Shown here: piece after piece, positions 20,691 to 29,017 of the stretch
Numbering within the stretch: the first letter of the stretch is position 1
How the letters are laid out: each line of letters begins with the position of its first letter
NCBI RefSeq assembly: GCF_014192225.1
Contig: NZ_JACHXS010000001.1
Span: 646,440-710,439, forward strand
Length of the DNA stretch: 64,000 nt
Reading direction: 5' to 3'
Origin: Pseudoduganella umbonata
Lineage (GTDB): Bacteria; Pseudomonadota; Gammaproteobacteria; Burkholderiales; Burkholderiaceae_D
Made by a program: the position numbers and the translations under genes
The notes under the pieces: generated by a model
The model's database searches: none
Told to the model about the DNA's origin: nothing
What the model saw: the letters and a program-made list of their open reading frames with translations, nothing else

Positions 20691-20762
20691 TGGCTGGCGC
20701 GGAGCATGCTCCACGAAACCCCTGCCGCGCCCTCGGTGTTGTGTTGAAACCAGCCGGGCAGT

Positions 20763-20786
20763 AAAAAGGCCGCCCGAAGGCGGCCT
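20763..20786 (-). terminator. rho-independent terminator of the MHS transporter gene
   Basis: Read on the minus strand: AGGCCGCC, loop TTCG, GGCGGCCT, then TTTTT. The 8-bp stem is at 20767-20774 / 20779-20786, 25 bases past the transporter stop. Confidence 0.9.
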
Positions 20787-20811
20787 GGTATCGCGACGCG
20801 TGGCGAGAAAA

Positions 20812-22524
20812 TCAGTCGGCGTCGGCGGCGTAGATGTCGCGGTCCTTGGTTTCGCGCACGAACAGCGCGCCGATCACGAAGGTGACGAGGGCCACCACGA
20901 TCGGATACCACAGGCCGTAGTAGATGTCGCCCTTGAACGCCACCAGTGCGAACACCGTGGTCGGCAGCAGGCCGCCGAACCAGCCGTTACCGATGTGATA
21001 GGGCAGCGACATCGACGTGTAGCGGATCTTGGTCGGGAACATCTCGACCAGCATCGCCGCGATCGGGCCATACACCATCGTCACGTACAGCACCAGGATG
21101 AACAGCAACAGCACCATCATCGGCTTGTTGATGCGCTCCGGGTCGGCCTTGGCCGGGTAGCCGGCCTCGCGGATCGCACTGGTGACCTGGGCCTTGAAGG
21201 CGGTTTCCTGTGCCTTGCTGGCGGCATCGAAGTTCAGGTTGTCCGCCGTCATGACGGCGTTGAACGAGGTCAGTTCCTTGTCGCCCACCTTGATCGTGGC
21301 GACCGTGCCGGCCGGCGCATCCTGGCGCGTGTAGTTCACCGCGGAAGCCGACAGGACACTCGTCGCGATATCGCACGAGGACGGGAATTTTTTCGTGCCG
21401 GTCGGGTTGAACAGGAAGTGGCACGATGCCGGATCGGCCACCACCACCACCGGTGCGTTGGTCTGCGCGGTTTCCAACTGCGGATTGCCGTAGTGGGTCA
21501 GCGCCTTGAAGATGGGGAAATAGGTCAGCGCGGCGATCAGGCAGCCGCCCAGGATGATCCACTTGCGGCCGATGCGGTCCGACAGCACGCCGAAGACCAC
21601 GAAGAACGGCGTGGCCAGCAGCAGCGAGACGGCGATCAGGATGTTCGCGGTGGCCGATTCGATCATCAACGTCTTTTCCATGAAGAACAGTGCATAGAAC
21701 TGGCCCGTGTACCACACCACCGCCTGGCCCATCGTCAGGCCGATCAGCGCCAGGATGACGATCTTGAGGTTCTTCCACTGGCCGAACGCCTCGGACAGCG
21801 GCGCCTTCGATGTCTTGCCCTCGGCCTTCATCTTGGCGAACGCCGGGGATTCCTGCATCGCCATCCGGATCCACACCGAAATACCCAGCAGCAGCACCGA
21901 CACCAGGAACGGAATGCGCCAGCCCCAGGCCTGGAATTCTTCCTCGCCGACGGCGGTGCGGGTGGCCAGGATGACCAGCAGCGACAGGAACAGGCCCATC
22001 GTCGCCGTGGTCTGGATCCATGACGTGAACAGGCCGCGCTTGCCTTCCGGAGCATGCTCGGCCACGTAGGTGGCGGCGCCGCCGTATTCGCCGCCCAGCG
22101 CCAGGCCCTGCAGGATGCGCAGCGTGACGAGGATGATCGGCGCGGCGATGCCGATCGATGCATGGCCCGGCAGCAGGCCGACGATGAACGTGGACAGGCC
22201 CATCAGCAGGATCGTAATCAGGAATGTGTACTTGCGACCGATCATGTCGCCCAGGCGGCCGAACACGACGGCACCGAACGGACGCACGATGAAGCCGGCC
22301 GCGAACGCCAGCAGCGCGAAAATAAAGGTGGTGGTCGGGTCGCCGATGAAGAATTGCTTGGCGATGATCGATGCCAGCGAACCGTACAGGTAAAAGTCAT
22401 ACCACTCGAACACGGTGCCGAGCGAGGAGGCGAAGATGACCTTCTTCTCCTCCTTCGTCATCGGCGTGGACTTCCCCTTGCCCCCCAGGTTCCGCGGATC
22501 CGCGGTGCCAGATGTTGTAGCCAT
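20812..22524 (-). CDS. MFS transporter of the metabolite:H+ symporter (MHS) family
   Basis: 570 residues, twelve predicted membrane segments. Family hallmarks: FEWYDFYLYGSLAS at the start of TM1, the loop 2-3 signature GRLGDMIGRKYTF, RILQGLALGGEYGGA in TM4, and DRIGRKW between TM8 and TM9. MHS proteins import organic acids, proline/betaine or shikimate with protons; the substrate cannot be read. Unusual is an insert of about 125 residues (about 344-468) in the TM9-TM10 loop, which faces the periplasm and has two cysteines. The ATG at 22524 is preceded by GGAGAC. The upstream region has phased direct repeats (22602-22643). Confidence 0.88.
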   Translation of the reverse strand: MATTSGTADPRNLGGKGKSTPMTKEEKKVIFASSLGTVFEWYDFYLYGSLASIIAKQFFIGDPTTTFIFALLAFAAGFIVRPFGAVVFGRLGDMIGRKYTFLITILLMGLSTFIVGLLPGHASIGIAAPIILVTLRILQGLALGGEYGGAATYVAEHAPEGKRGLFTSWIQTTATMGLFLSLLVILATRTAVGEEEFQAWGWRIPFLVSVLLLGISVWIRMAMQESPAFAKMKAEGKTSKAPLSEAFGQWKNLKIVILALIGLTMGQAVVWYTGQFYALFFMEKTLMIESATANILIAVSLLLATPFFVVFGVLSDRIGRKWIILGGCLIAALTYFPIFKALTHYGNPQLETAQTNAPVVVVADPASCHFLFNPTGTKKFPSSCDIATSVLSASAVNYTRQDAPAGTVATIKVGDKELTSFNAVMTADNLNFDAASKAQETAFKAQVTSAIREAGYPAKADPERINKPMMVLLLFILVLYVTMVYGPIAAMLVEMFPTKIRYTSMSLPYHIGNGWFGGLLPTTVFALVAFKGDIYYGLWYPIVVALVTFVIGALFVRETKDRDIYAADAD

Positions 22525-22601
22525 GATAGTAGTCTCCAGTTTATCGGTTGTGCCGTCCGGGTGACTCCCGGTTATTGTTTGGCAAGGCCAGTGTGGGCGC
22601 C

Positions 22602-22643
22602 GAACCTTACGCGATTCTTTCATGAAACTTACACGAAACTTAC
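22602..22643. promoter_or_regulatory. 11-bp-phased direct repeats ahead of the MHS transporter gene
   Basis: GAAACTTAC occurs at 22624-22632 and 22635-22643, exactly 11 bases apart. GAACCTTAC stands at 22602-22610 (two turns earlier) and a weak copy, gattctttc, falls on the missing 22613-22621 position. Direct repeats at an 11-bp step are the binding pattern of OmpR/PhoB-type response regulators. They lie 78-119 bases upstream of the transporter ATG and 85-127 bases upstream of the divergent Dabb gene. Confidence 0.45.
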
Positions 22644-22728
22644 CGAAAACATCCGCCGCCGGTCCGGCAGGCAGCGCTGTGGTATCCTCCCGCGCTTGTA
22701 CTCTTAAGCAAACAACAAGGATGCAGGA

Positions 22729-23031
22729 ATGATCAAGCACATCGTCATGTGGAAGCTGAAGGATGAAGCCGAAGGCGCCGACCGCGCCACCAATGCGCGC
22801 AAAATCAAGGCATTGCTCGATGCGTGCATCGGCCTGGTGCCGGGCATGGGCACGTTCGAAGTAGCGCTGGCCCAGCCGGAGCTGGAAGCGACCTACGATG
22901 TGGTGCTGTACTCGGAGTTCGCCGACAAGGCGGCGCTCAATGCCTACCTCGACCATCCGCAGCACGTTGCGCTGAAACCGTTCATCGCCGCCGTGCGTGA
23001 AGGGCGCCAGTGCATGGATTACGAGGTGTGA
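22729..23031 (+). CDS. Dabb (stress-responsive alpha/beta barrel) domain protein
   Basis: 100 residues, one Dabb ferredoxin-like domain: it opens MIKHIVMWKLKDEA and contains YDVVLYSEFADKAALNAYLDHPQHVAL, both typical. Dabb proteins dimerise into small barrels; some are cyclases or monooxygenase-like enzymes, most have unknown roles. It is the first gene of a tight plus-strand operon: the SDR start follows its stop after 1 base, then curA and a GNAT. Confidence 0.88.
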   Translation: MIKHIVMWKLKDEAEGADRATNARKIKALLDACIGLVPGMGTFEVALAQPELEATYDVVLYSEFADKAALNAYLDHPQHVALKPFIAAVREGRQCMDYEV

Positions 23032-23032
23032 C

Positions 23033-23812
23033 GTGACCGCCGTGCGTGAGCTGTTCAGCCTGCACGGCAAGACCGCCCTCGTCACGGGTGGCTCGCGCGG
23101 GCTGGGCTTGCAGATGGCCATGGCGCTCGGCGAGCAGGGTGCCGCGGTCGTCATCAGCGCACGCCGGCAGGCCGGGCTCGACGAAGCGCTCGCCGTGCTG
23201 GCGGCGCAGGGCATCGCGGCGCATGCCATCGTCGCCGACCTGGCCGATCCCGCCGCGGCCGACGCGCTCGCGCTGGCGGCGCTGGACAAACTGGGCCATG
23301 TCGACATCCTCGTCAACAACGCCGGCGCCAGCTGGGCAGCGCCGGCCGAGGATACGCCGCCCGATGCGTGGGACAGGGTGATGAACCTGAACGTGCGCGG
23401 CGTATTCCTGCTGACGCAGGCCATCGGCCGCCGCTCGATGATCCCGCGCCGCGCCGGCAGCATCATCAACGTCGCCTCCATCGCCGGCCTGGCCGGCAAT
23501 CCGCCGGGCACGATGAAGACGCTGGCGTACAACACGTCGAAAGGCGCGATCGTCAATTTCACCCGCACGCTGGCCGGCGAGTGGGGCGCCTATGGCATCA
23601 ACGTCAACGCCATCGCGCCGGGTTTTTTCCCGTCGAAGATGACGCGCGGTGTGTTGAGCGAGATGGGCGAACGGCTGGCGGCCGATGCGCCGCTGGGCCG
23701 GCTGGGCGGCGACGACGACCTGAAAGGCGCCGTCGTGCTGTTTGCCTCGCGGGCGGGACGGCACATCACCGGCCAGGTTCTCGCCATCGATGGCGGCGTT
23801 TCCGCCGTCTGA
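23033..23812 (+). CDS. short-chain dehydrogenase/reductase (SDR)
   Basis: 259 residues of classical SDR. The cofactor motif TGGSRGLG is near residue 18, NNAG near 92, the catalytic Ser in INVASIAG and Tyr/Lys in YNTSKGA. The C-terminal APGFFPSKMT and GQVLAIDGG complete the fold. The residue after the second strand is Ala/Arg-rich (ISARR), favouring NADP(H). The start is GTG 23033, one base after the Dabb stop, with GAGGTG upstream. The substrate is unknown; its place with a Dabb protein and a CurA-type reductase suggests one reductive pathway. Confidence 0.9.
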   Translation: MTAVRELFSLHGKTALVTGGSRGLGLQMAMALGEQGAAVVISARRQAGLDEALAVLAAQGIAAHAIVADLADPAAADALALAALDKLGHVDILVNNAGASWAAPAEDTPPDAWDRVMNLNVRGVFLLTQAIGRRSMIPRRAGSIINVASIAGLAGNPPGTMKTLAYNTSKGAIVNFTRTLAGEWGAYGINVNAIAPGFFPSKMTRGVLSEMGERLAADAPLGRLGGDDDLKGAVVLFASRAGRHITGQVLAIDGGVSAV

Positions 23813-23837
23813 ACGTTTAATTGGGTTTAACAAGCAG

Positions 23838-24833
23838 ATGAATACGTACCAGAGGATCGTCCTGGCGGCCCGCCCGCAGGGCGAAGTGACGCCGCACCAT
23901 TTCCGGCTCGAGACAGTGCCGGTTCCCGATCTCGCGGAAGGGCAGCTGCTGATCCGCAACCACTACCTGTCGCTGGACCCCTATATGCGCGGCCGCATGA
24001 ACGATGCGCGCAGCTACGCGGCGCCGCAGGCGCTGGGCGAGACGATGATCGGCGGCACCGTCGGCGAAGTGGTCGCTTCGCGCCATCCGTCGTTCGCGGC
24101 GGGGGACTTCGTCGCCGCCATGGGCGGCTGGGCCGAGATGGCGGTGTCGGACGGCACCGGCCTGCGCCGGCTGGACCCGGCCGCGGTGCCGCTGTCCGCT
24201 TACCTTGGCGTGGTCGGCATGCCCGGCATGACGGCGTGGTATGGGCTGAACCGTATCCTGGAAACGCAGGCCGGCCAGACGGTCTGCGTGTCGGCCGCCA
24301 GCGGCGCCGTCGGCAGTGCCGTCGGCCAGCTGGCGAAGCTGCGCGGCTGCCGCGTGGTCGGCATTGCCGGTGGCCCGGAGAAGTGCGGCTATGTCGTGCG
24401 TGAACTCGGCTTCGATGCCTGCGTCGACTATCGCGCCGGCAACCTGCGCGCCGACCTGAAGGCCGCCACGCCGGATGGCATCGACGGCATTTTCGAAAAC
24501 GTCGGCGGCGAGGTGTTCGACGCGGCGCTGGCGCGCACCAACCCGTTCGCGCGCGTCGCCCTGTGCGGCATGATCGCCGGCTACGACGGTGCCGACATCC
24601 CGATGCGCAACGTGCGCCTGCTGCTGGCCAACCGGATCACGCTGCGCGGCTTCATCGTCACCGAACACCTCGACGACTGGCCGGCCGGGCTGGCCGAGCT
24701 TGGTGCGCTGGTGGCGGCGGGCCAGCTTAAATACCGCGAAACGGTGGCGCAGGGCCTGGCGTCGGCGCCCGACGCTTTCATCGGCCTGCTGAAAGGCCGC
24801 AATGTCGGCAAACAACTGGTGAAACTGGTGTGA
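23838..24833 (+). CDS. curA: NADPH-dependent medium-chain reductase, CurA/YncB type
   Basis: A 331-residue zinc-free medium-chain dehydrogenase/reductase of the leukotriene-B4 dehydrogenase/curcumin reductase group. Marks: LDPYMRGRMND, GMPGMTAWYGL, the nucleotide-binding VSAASGAVGSAVGQLAKLRGCRVVG, and GIDGIFENVGGEVFDAAL. These enzymes reduce carbon-carbon double bonds of enones with NADPH. Third gene of the Dabb-SDR operon. The symbol reflects closeness to E. coli CurA; the physiological substrate may differ. Confidence 0.88.
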   Translation: MNTYQRIVLAARPQGEVTPHHFRLETVPVPDLAEGQLLIRNHYLSLDPYMRGRMNDARSYAAPQALGETMIGGTVGEVVASRHPSFAAGDFVAAMGGWAEMAVSDGTGLRRLDPAAVPLSAYLGVVGMPGMTAWYGLNRILETQAGQTVCVSAASGAVGSAVGQLAKLRGCRVVGIAGGPEKCGYVVRELGFDACVDYRAGNLRADLKAATPDGIDGIFENVGGEVFDAALARTNPFARVALCGMIAGYDGADIPMRNVRLLLANRITLRGFIVTEHLDDWPAGLAELGALVAAGQLKYRETVAQGLASAPDAFIGLLKGRNVGKQLVKLV

Positions 24834-24844
24834 GCGAGGTGAGC

Positions 24845-25294
24845 ATGAATGTGAGCATGAGCGGCAGCATGAATTCGCACGAAATCCGCTATGGCGACTG
24901 GGCCACGCTGTGCGCCGACGCCCAGGCGATCCGCATCGCCGTCTTCGTGCAGGAACAGAAGGTTCCCGCCGAACTGGAAATGGACGAAAAGGACGCCGTC
25001 TGCCTGCACGCGGTCGCCTACGACGGGGCCGGCATCCCGGTCGGCACCGGCCGTCTGCTGCCGGACGGGCATATCGGCCGCATGGCCGTCATGAAAACCG
25101 TGCGCGGTACCGGTATCGGCAGTGCGCTGCTGCGCGGCCTGATGGCGCATGCCCGAGAACGGGGGCATCCGGACGTGCAACTGTCCGCGCAGACGCACGC
25201 CGCGCCGTTTTACCGCGCGCACGGTTTCGACCAGGTGGGCGACGAGTTTTACGAAGCGGGCATCGCGCACGTCGAGATGCGGCACCGCTTCTGA
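24845..25294 (+). CDS. GNAT-family N-acetyltransferase, ElaA-like
   Basis: 149 residues. The acetyl-CoA loop is IGRMAVMKTVRGTGIGSALLRGLM and the C-terminal half has APFYRAHGFDQVGDEFYEAGIAHVEMRHRF, typical of ElaA-like acetyltransferases. The start is ambiguous: GTG 24830 overlaps the curA stop, and ATG codons stand at 24845, 24857 and 24869 in a repetitive stretch. 24845 is chosen because GAGGTG precedes it. Last gene of the operon; it converges with the Tat hydrolase gene 16 bases away. Confidence 0.85.
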   Translation: MNVSMSGSMNSHEIRYGDWATLCADAQAIRIAVFVQEQKVPAELEMDEKDAVCLHAVAYDGAGIPVGTGRLLPDGHIGRMAVMKTVRGTGIGSALLRGLMAHARERGHPDVQLSAQTHAAPFYRAHGFDQVGDEFYEAGIAHVEMRHRF

Positions 25295-25310
25295 CGCGCG
25301 CCCGCGAGCG

Positions 25311-26336
25311 CTACACCAGCTTCGCCACATCCAGGATCGCCTGCGCAAACTCCCTTGGCGCCTCCTGCGGCAGGTTGTGGCCGATTCCGCCCTTCAGGTC
25401 GCGATGCTCGTACTTGCCGGGGAATTTCTTCGCATAAGCCGCCGGAGCGGGATGCGGCGCCCCGTTTGCATCGCTTTCCATCGTGATGGCTGGAACGGTG
25501 ACGTTCGGGAAGGCGGCCAGTTGCCGCTCCAGGCTTTCATACCGGCTTTCGCCTGGCGCCAGCCCGAGCCGCCAGCGGTAGTTGCTGATGGAAATCGCAA
25601 CGTGGTCCGGGTTGTCGAGAGAAGCCGCCGAGCGTTCGAAGGTGGCATCGTCGAACTGCCACTGCGGCGATGCCAGCTCCCAGATCAGCCGGGCAAACGC
25701 ATGGGTGTTTTCCCGGTACCCCAGCTCGCCGCGCGGCGTGGCGAAGTAATACTGGTACCACCATTGCAGTTCGGCCTTCGGCGCCAGCGGCTTGCGGTTG
25801 CCTTCCTGGCTGCCGATCAGGTAGCCGCTGACGGACACCAGGCCGTGGAACCGCCGGGGCCACAGGGCGGCCAGCGTCGTGGCGATCCGTGCGCCCCAAT
25901 CGAAGCCGGCCACGATGGCCTTGTCGATCTTCAGCGCATCCAGGAATGCCACCGCGTCCGCCGTGAAGCTGGCCTGCTGGCCGTTGCGCGGCGTATCGGC
26001 GGAAAGGAAGCGCGTGGTGCCATAGCCGCGCAGGTGCGGGATGATCACGCGATAGCCGGCAGCGGCGAGGATCGGCGCCACGTCGATGAAGGCGTGGATG
26101 TCGTAAGGCCAGCCGTGGAACAGCACGACCGGGCGTCCGTTGGCGGGGCCCATGTCGACATAGCCGACATCGAGCACGCCGGCGCGGATCTGCCGGACCC
26201 CTGTGAAGGTGGTCGTGGCGGGTGAAATGCCACTGGCGGCGGCCGCGTTGCCGATGAAGCCGGCCTGGCTGGCTGCGATGCCGAGGGCGGCGGTGCTCAG
26301 GAAGTTCCTGCGGCGCTGGTTGACTGCTGGGTTCAT
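25311..26336 (-). CDS. Tat-exported alpha/beta hydrolase, epoxide-hydrolase/dehalogenase type
   Basis: 341 residues. The N-terminus has a twin-arginine signal (RRRNFLSTAALGIAASQ..GNAAAA), so it folds in the cytoplasm and is sent to the periplasm. The hydrolase core shows the oxyanion motif HGWPYD, the nucleophile Asp in AGFDWGARIA (Asp, not Ser, as in epoxide hydrolases and haloalkane dehalogenases), and the catalytic His in GGIGHNLPQE near the end. The substrate is unknown. It is divergent from a small ORF across 262 bases. Confidence 0.88.
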   Translation of the reverse strand: MNPAVNQRRRNFLSTAALGIAASQAGFIGNAAAASGISPATTTFTGVRQIRAGVLDVGYVDMGPANGRPVVLFHGWPYDIHAFIDVAPILAAAGYRVIIPHLRGYGTTRFLSADTPRNGQQASFTADAVAFLDALKIDKAIVAGFDWGARIATTLAALWPRRFHGLVSVSGYLIGSQEGNRKPLAPKAELQWWYQYYFATPRGELGYRENTHAFARLIWELASPQWQFDDATFERSAASLDNPDHVAISISNYRWRLGLAPGESRYESLERQLAAFPNVTVPAITMESDANGAPHPAPAAYAKKFPGKYEHRDLKGGIGHNLPQEAPREFAQAILDVAKLV

Positions 26337-26490
26337 GGTTTGTCCTTGTGAAGCGGCGCGTCGTCATCGAGCGTGCGCCCTGGGTTTGTCATGTTTGTCA
26401 TTGCGATGCCGCGCTTGCCGCGACAGCCATGCCATTACACCGTTGCCGGGTATCGGAGATATGTCACCGGCAGCGGCGGGTGCATCGGCG

Positions 26491-26524
26491 TGTATCCCCG
26501 GCAATCTGGATACGCCGGGATACA
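26491..26524. repeat. imperfect inverted repeat in a promoter region
   Basis: TGTATCCCCGGC (26491-26502) pairs with GCCGGGATACA (26514-26524) except for one extra C, with an 11-base loop. It lies between the divergent Tat hydrolase and the 99-residue gene; no T-run follows, so it is more likely an operator or fold than a terminator. Confidence 0.3.
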
Positions 26525-26598
26525 AACCGCCGCCGCCATCCGTGCGCTGATCCCGTCGCGACGCTGCCAAGATGGCGGCTTCACAGGGAGATGTAGCG

Positions 26599-26898
26599 AT
26601 GGATGAGCTGGAGGAACGGGTGCTGGCGGAGTTGCGGCGCTATGCCGCCAACCGGTTGAAGGATGTGGCGCGGGGTGCCGAGACGCGCGAGCTGGCCGGC
26701 TTGCTGGTGGAAAAATACGGCTATGGACTGGCGAAGGCGTTGGCCATTGCCCGGGAACTGGCCGGCGGCCCGGCTTCGGACCTCGGCCGGGAAATCGAAA
26801 GTATCGTGCGCGAGGTGGACCCGGAGGCGGCAGAGCACCGCAGCCGCCGGTGGGATGCCGCGCCCGCCGGCCTGTCGCTGCCGCCGAGGCGGGTCTAG
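26599..26898 (+). CDS. small helical protein of unknown function
   Basis: 99 residues, no family recognised. It is mostly charged amphipathic helix (MDELEERVLAELRRYAANRLKDVARG, LAGLLVEKYGYGLAKALAIARELAGG), with no signal or membrane segment and no Cys. ATG 26599 has AGGGAG eight bases upstream. The gene is flanked by the divergent Tat hydrolase and a convergent LysR regulator. Codon use looks like the neighbours, which supports a real gene. Confidence 0.55.
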   Translation: MDELEERVLAELRRYAANRLKDVARGAETRELAGLLVEKYGYGLAKALAIARELAGGPASDLGREIESIVREVDPEAAEHRSRRWDAAPAGLSLPPRRV

Positions 26899-26911
26899 GC
26901 GAACGCGATGC

Positions 26912-27820
26912 CTACGGTGGCGCGCCGATCTCACCGCAGCGCTCCGCCAGCAGTGCATGCAATTGCCGCACGGCCGGCGAAAACTGCCGCCGGTGCGGGC
27001 AGATCAGCTGCAGCGGTGCCGGTTCGCCCGGCTGCTCCGGTAGCACGACAGCCAGCCGGCCGGCACGCACGTCGGCACTGACGTCGAGCCACGATTTGTA
27101 GGCGATGCCTTCGCCGGCGATGGCCCAGCGGCGCACCACGTCGGCATCGTCGCTGGCCAGCGGGCCTTTCACCTGTACCGTGCGCCGCCCCTTGTCGAGC
27201 GGGAAGCCCCATTTGTCGTACAGGCGCCCCTGCAGGTGCCACAGCAGGCAGGAGTGACGAGGCAGTTCGTCGAGCGATTGCGGCGTGCCGCACTGCTCCA
27301 GGTAAGCCGGCGACGCGACCAGTACGCGCCGGTTGTCCGGCGCGACGGCCAGGGCGACGAAGCTGGCATCGTCGACACTGCCATAGCGCAGCGCGATGTC
27401 GACCGGATCGCGGAACACGTCCGTCACCTGGTCGGAGAACTGCACGCGCAGTTCCAGCTTCGGGTGGCGGCGCCGGAAGGCCGTCAGCCACGGCAGCAGC
27501 ACGTTGCGGCCGAAGTCGGACGGCGCGGCGATCTGCAGCGTGCCGGAAAGCACGTCGTCGCTGCGGTGCAGTTCGTCGCGGCCGCTGCGCAGCAGGTCGA
27601 TCACGTCGCGCGCATAGGGCAGGTAGCGTTCTCCTTCGCCGGTCAGGCGCAGGCTGCGCGTGGAACGGGCGAACAGCCGGATATCGAGATCGCGTTCCAG
27701 CCGCAGGATGGCGGCGCTGACCTGGCCGGGCAGCAGGTTCGCCTCGCGGGCGGCCTTGGTGAAACTGCCGCAGGCGGCGGCGCGGACAAACAGGGACAGG
27801 TCGTCGAAACGGATCGTCAT
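26912..27820 (-). CDS. LysR-family transcriptional regulator
   Basis: 302 residues. The winged HTH is at 1-62 (MTIRFDDLSLFVRAAACGSFTKAAREANLLPGQVSAAILRLERDLDIRLFARSTRSLRLT), followed by a LysR substrate-binding domain (LRIAAPSDFGRNVLLPWL-type opening, VDIALRYGSVDD). The subgroup resembles those regulating neighbouring reductases. ATG 27820 is preferred to a GTG at 27835; neither has a strong ribosome-binding site. It is divergent from the MDR reductase gene at 27929, the usual place for its target promoter. Confidence 0.92.
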   Translation of the reverse strand: MTIRFDDLSLFVRAAACGSFTKAAREANLLPGQVSAAILRLERDLDIRLFARSTRSLRLTGEGERYLPYARDVIDLLRSGRDELHRSDDVLSGTLQIAAPSDFGRNVLLPWLTAFRRRHPKLELRVQFSDQVTDVFRDPVDIALRYGSVDDASFVALAVAPDNRRVLVASPAYLEQCGTPQSLDELPRHSCLLWHLQGRLYDKWGFPLDKGRRTVQVKGPLASDDADVVRRWAIAGEGIAYKSWLDVSADVRAGRLAVVLPEQPGEPAPLQLICPHRRQFSPAVRQLHALLAERCGEIGAPP

Positions 27821-27928
27821 GGAGGCGATTTTCACGCGGCAAGAGAAAGTGTTGACCGATTATATGGGTTTTCCAGTTGCCGCTTCCGCCCTATGATGCG
27901 GGCAACCCAACCCACTGGAGCAAGCAAT

Positions 27929-28936
27929 ATGAAAGCTATCGTCTACACCCGGCATGGCCTGCCGATCGAGGATCCGGAATCCCTGGTCGAGATGGACTTG
28001 CCGGACCCGGAACCCGGCCCGCGCGACTTGCTGGTGCGCGTCCACGCGGTATCCGTCAATCCGGTCGACACCAAAGTGCGGCGCGGCGCGGCTGTGACAG
28101 CGCCCCGCGTGGTGGGCTGGGACGCGGCCGGCATCGTCGAAGCGGTCGGCAGCGACGTGACGGCCTTCCGGCCGGGCGACGCAGTGTATTACGCCGGATC
28201 GCTGACCCGTCCCGGCTCGTACAGCGAACTGCACCTGGTGGACGAGCGCATCGTCGGACGCAAGCCGGCATCGCTGGGCTTTGCCGACGCCGCCGCATTG
28301 CCGCTCACGTCGCTGACCGCGTGGGAACTGCTGTTCGACCGGCTGAAAGTGCCCGAACAGGGTGGCCAGGGCCGCACGCTGCTGGTCATCGGCGCCTCCG
28401 GCGGCGTCGGTTCGATCCTCACGCAGCTGGCCGCCAGGCTGACCGGCGTGACCGTGATCGGCACCGCATCCAGGCCGGAGACGGCGGACTGGGTCCGCGA
28501 ACTGGGCGCGCACCACGTGATCGATCATTCGCAGCCGATGAAGGCGCAGCTGCAGGGCCTCGGCCACGAATACGCCGACATCGTCATCAGCCTGACGCAC
28601 ACGGACCAGCACTACGCCGACATCGTCGACATCCTCGCGCCGCAAGGCCAGTTCGCGCTGATCGACGACCCGGACACCCTGGACGCGATGCCGCTCAAGC
28701 GCAAGAGCATCTCGCTGCACTGGGAACTGATGTTCACCCGTTCGATGTACGAGACGGCGGACATGGCGCGCCAGCGCGAGATCCTCGACCGCGTGGCTGC
28801 GCTGGTCGATAGCGGCGAGCTGCGCACGACCGTTGGCGAGCACATCGGCAAGATCGATGCGGCGAACCTGCGCCGGGCCCACGCCGTCATCGAGAGCGGC
28901 AAGGCGCGCGGCAAGCTCGTGCTGGCCGGTTTCTGA
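27929..28936 (+). CDS. zinc-less medium-chain alcohol dehydrogenase/quinone reductase-like protein
   Basis: 335 residues of the MDR superfamily, ZADH/YhdH-like branch: MKAIVYTRHGLPIEDPESL, RVHAVSVNPVDTKVRRG, WDAAGIVEAVG, and the nucleotide loop VIGASGGVGSILTQLAARL. Catalytic zinc Cys and His are absent, so NADPH-dependent quinone or enone reduction is more likely than alcohol oxidation. ATG 27929 has GGAG nine bases upstream. The divergent LysR gene 108 bases away is the probable regulator, and nfsB lies 81 bases downstream, suggesting a shared response to quinones or nitroaromatics. Confidence 0.88.
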   Translation: MKAIVYTRHGLPIEDPESLVEMDLPDPEPGPRDLLVRVHAVSVNPVDTKVRRGAAVTAPRVVGWDAAGIVEAVGSDVTAFRPGDAVYYAGSLTRPGSYSELHLVDERIVGRKPASLGFADAAALPLTSLTAWELLFDRLKVPEQGGQGRTLLVIGASGGVGSILTQLAARLTGVTVIGTASRPETADWVRELGAHHVIDHSQPMKAQLQGLGHEYADIVISLTHTDQHYADIVDILAPQGQFALIDDPDTLDAMPLKRKSISLHWELMFTRSMYETADMARQREILDRVAALVDSGELRTTVGEHIGKIDAANLRRAHAVIESGKARGKLVLAGF

Positions 28937-29017
28937 CCGCACCGGTAGCGTGCCGGCGCCGGGTGGCGCGGCACGCTACCATGCGCCATTTTTACTTTTA
29001 CAAGCAGGAGAAAACAG

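Larger units (their letters stand above)
20491..20811. other. 321-bp intergenic region rich in palindromes
   Basis: No gene is supported. It holds, in order: a perfect 34-bp palindrome (20556-20589) with a partial direct copy of its left half (20638-20658), a near-perfect 30-bp palindrome (20661-20690), a 12-bp palindrome GGAGCATGCTCC (20701-20712), and the transporter's terminator (20763-20786). The 30-bp palindrome contains an ATG that opens the same short peptide on both strands, which I treat as coincidence. Confidence 0.7.

Noticed and set aside
20668..20816. Short ORF starting in the 30-bp palindrome (same first residues on both strands)
   Set aside because: The identical start on both strands follows from the palindrome, and the frame runs on antisense to the transporter gene.
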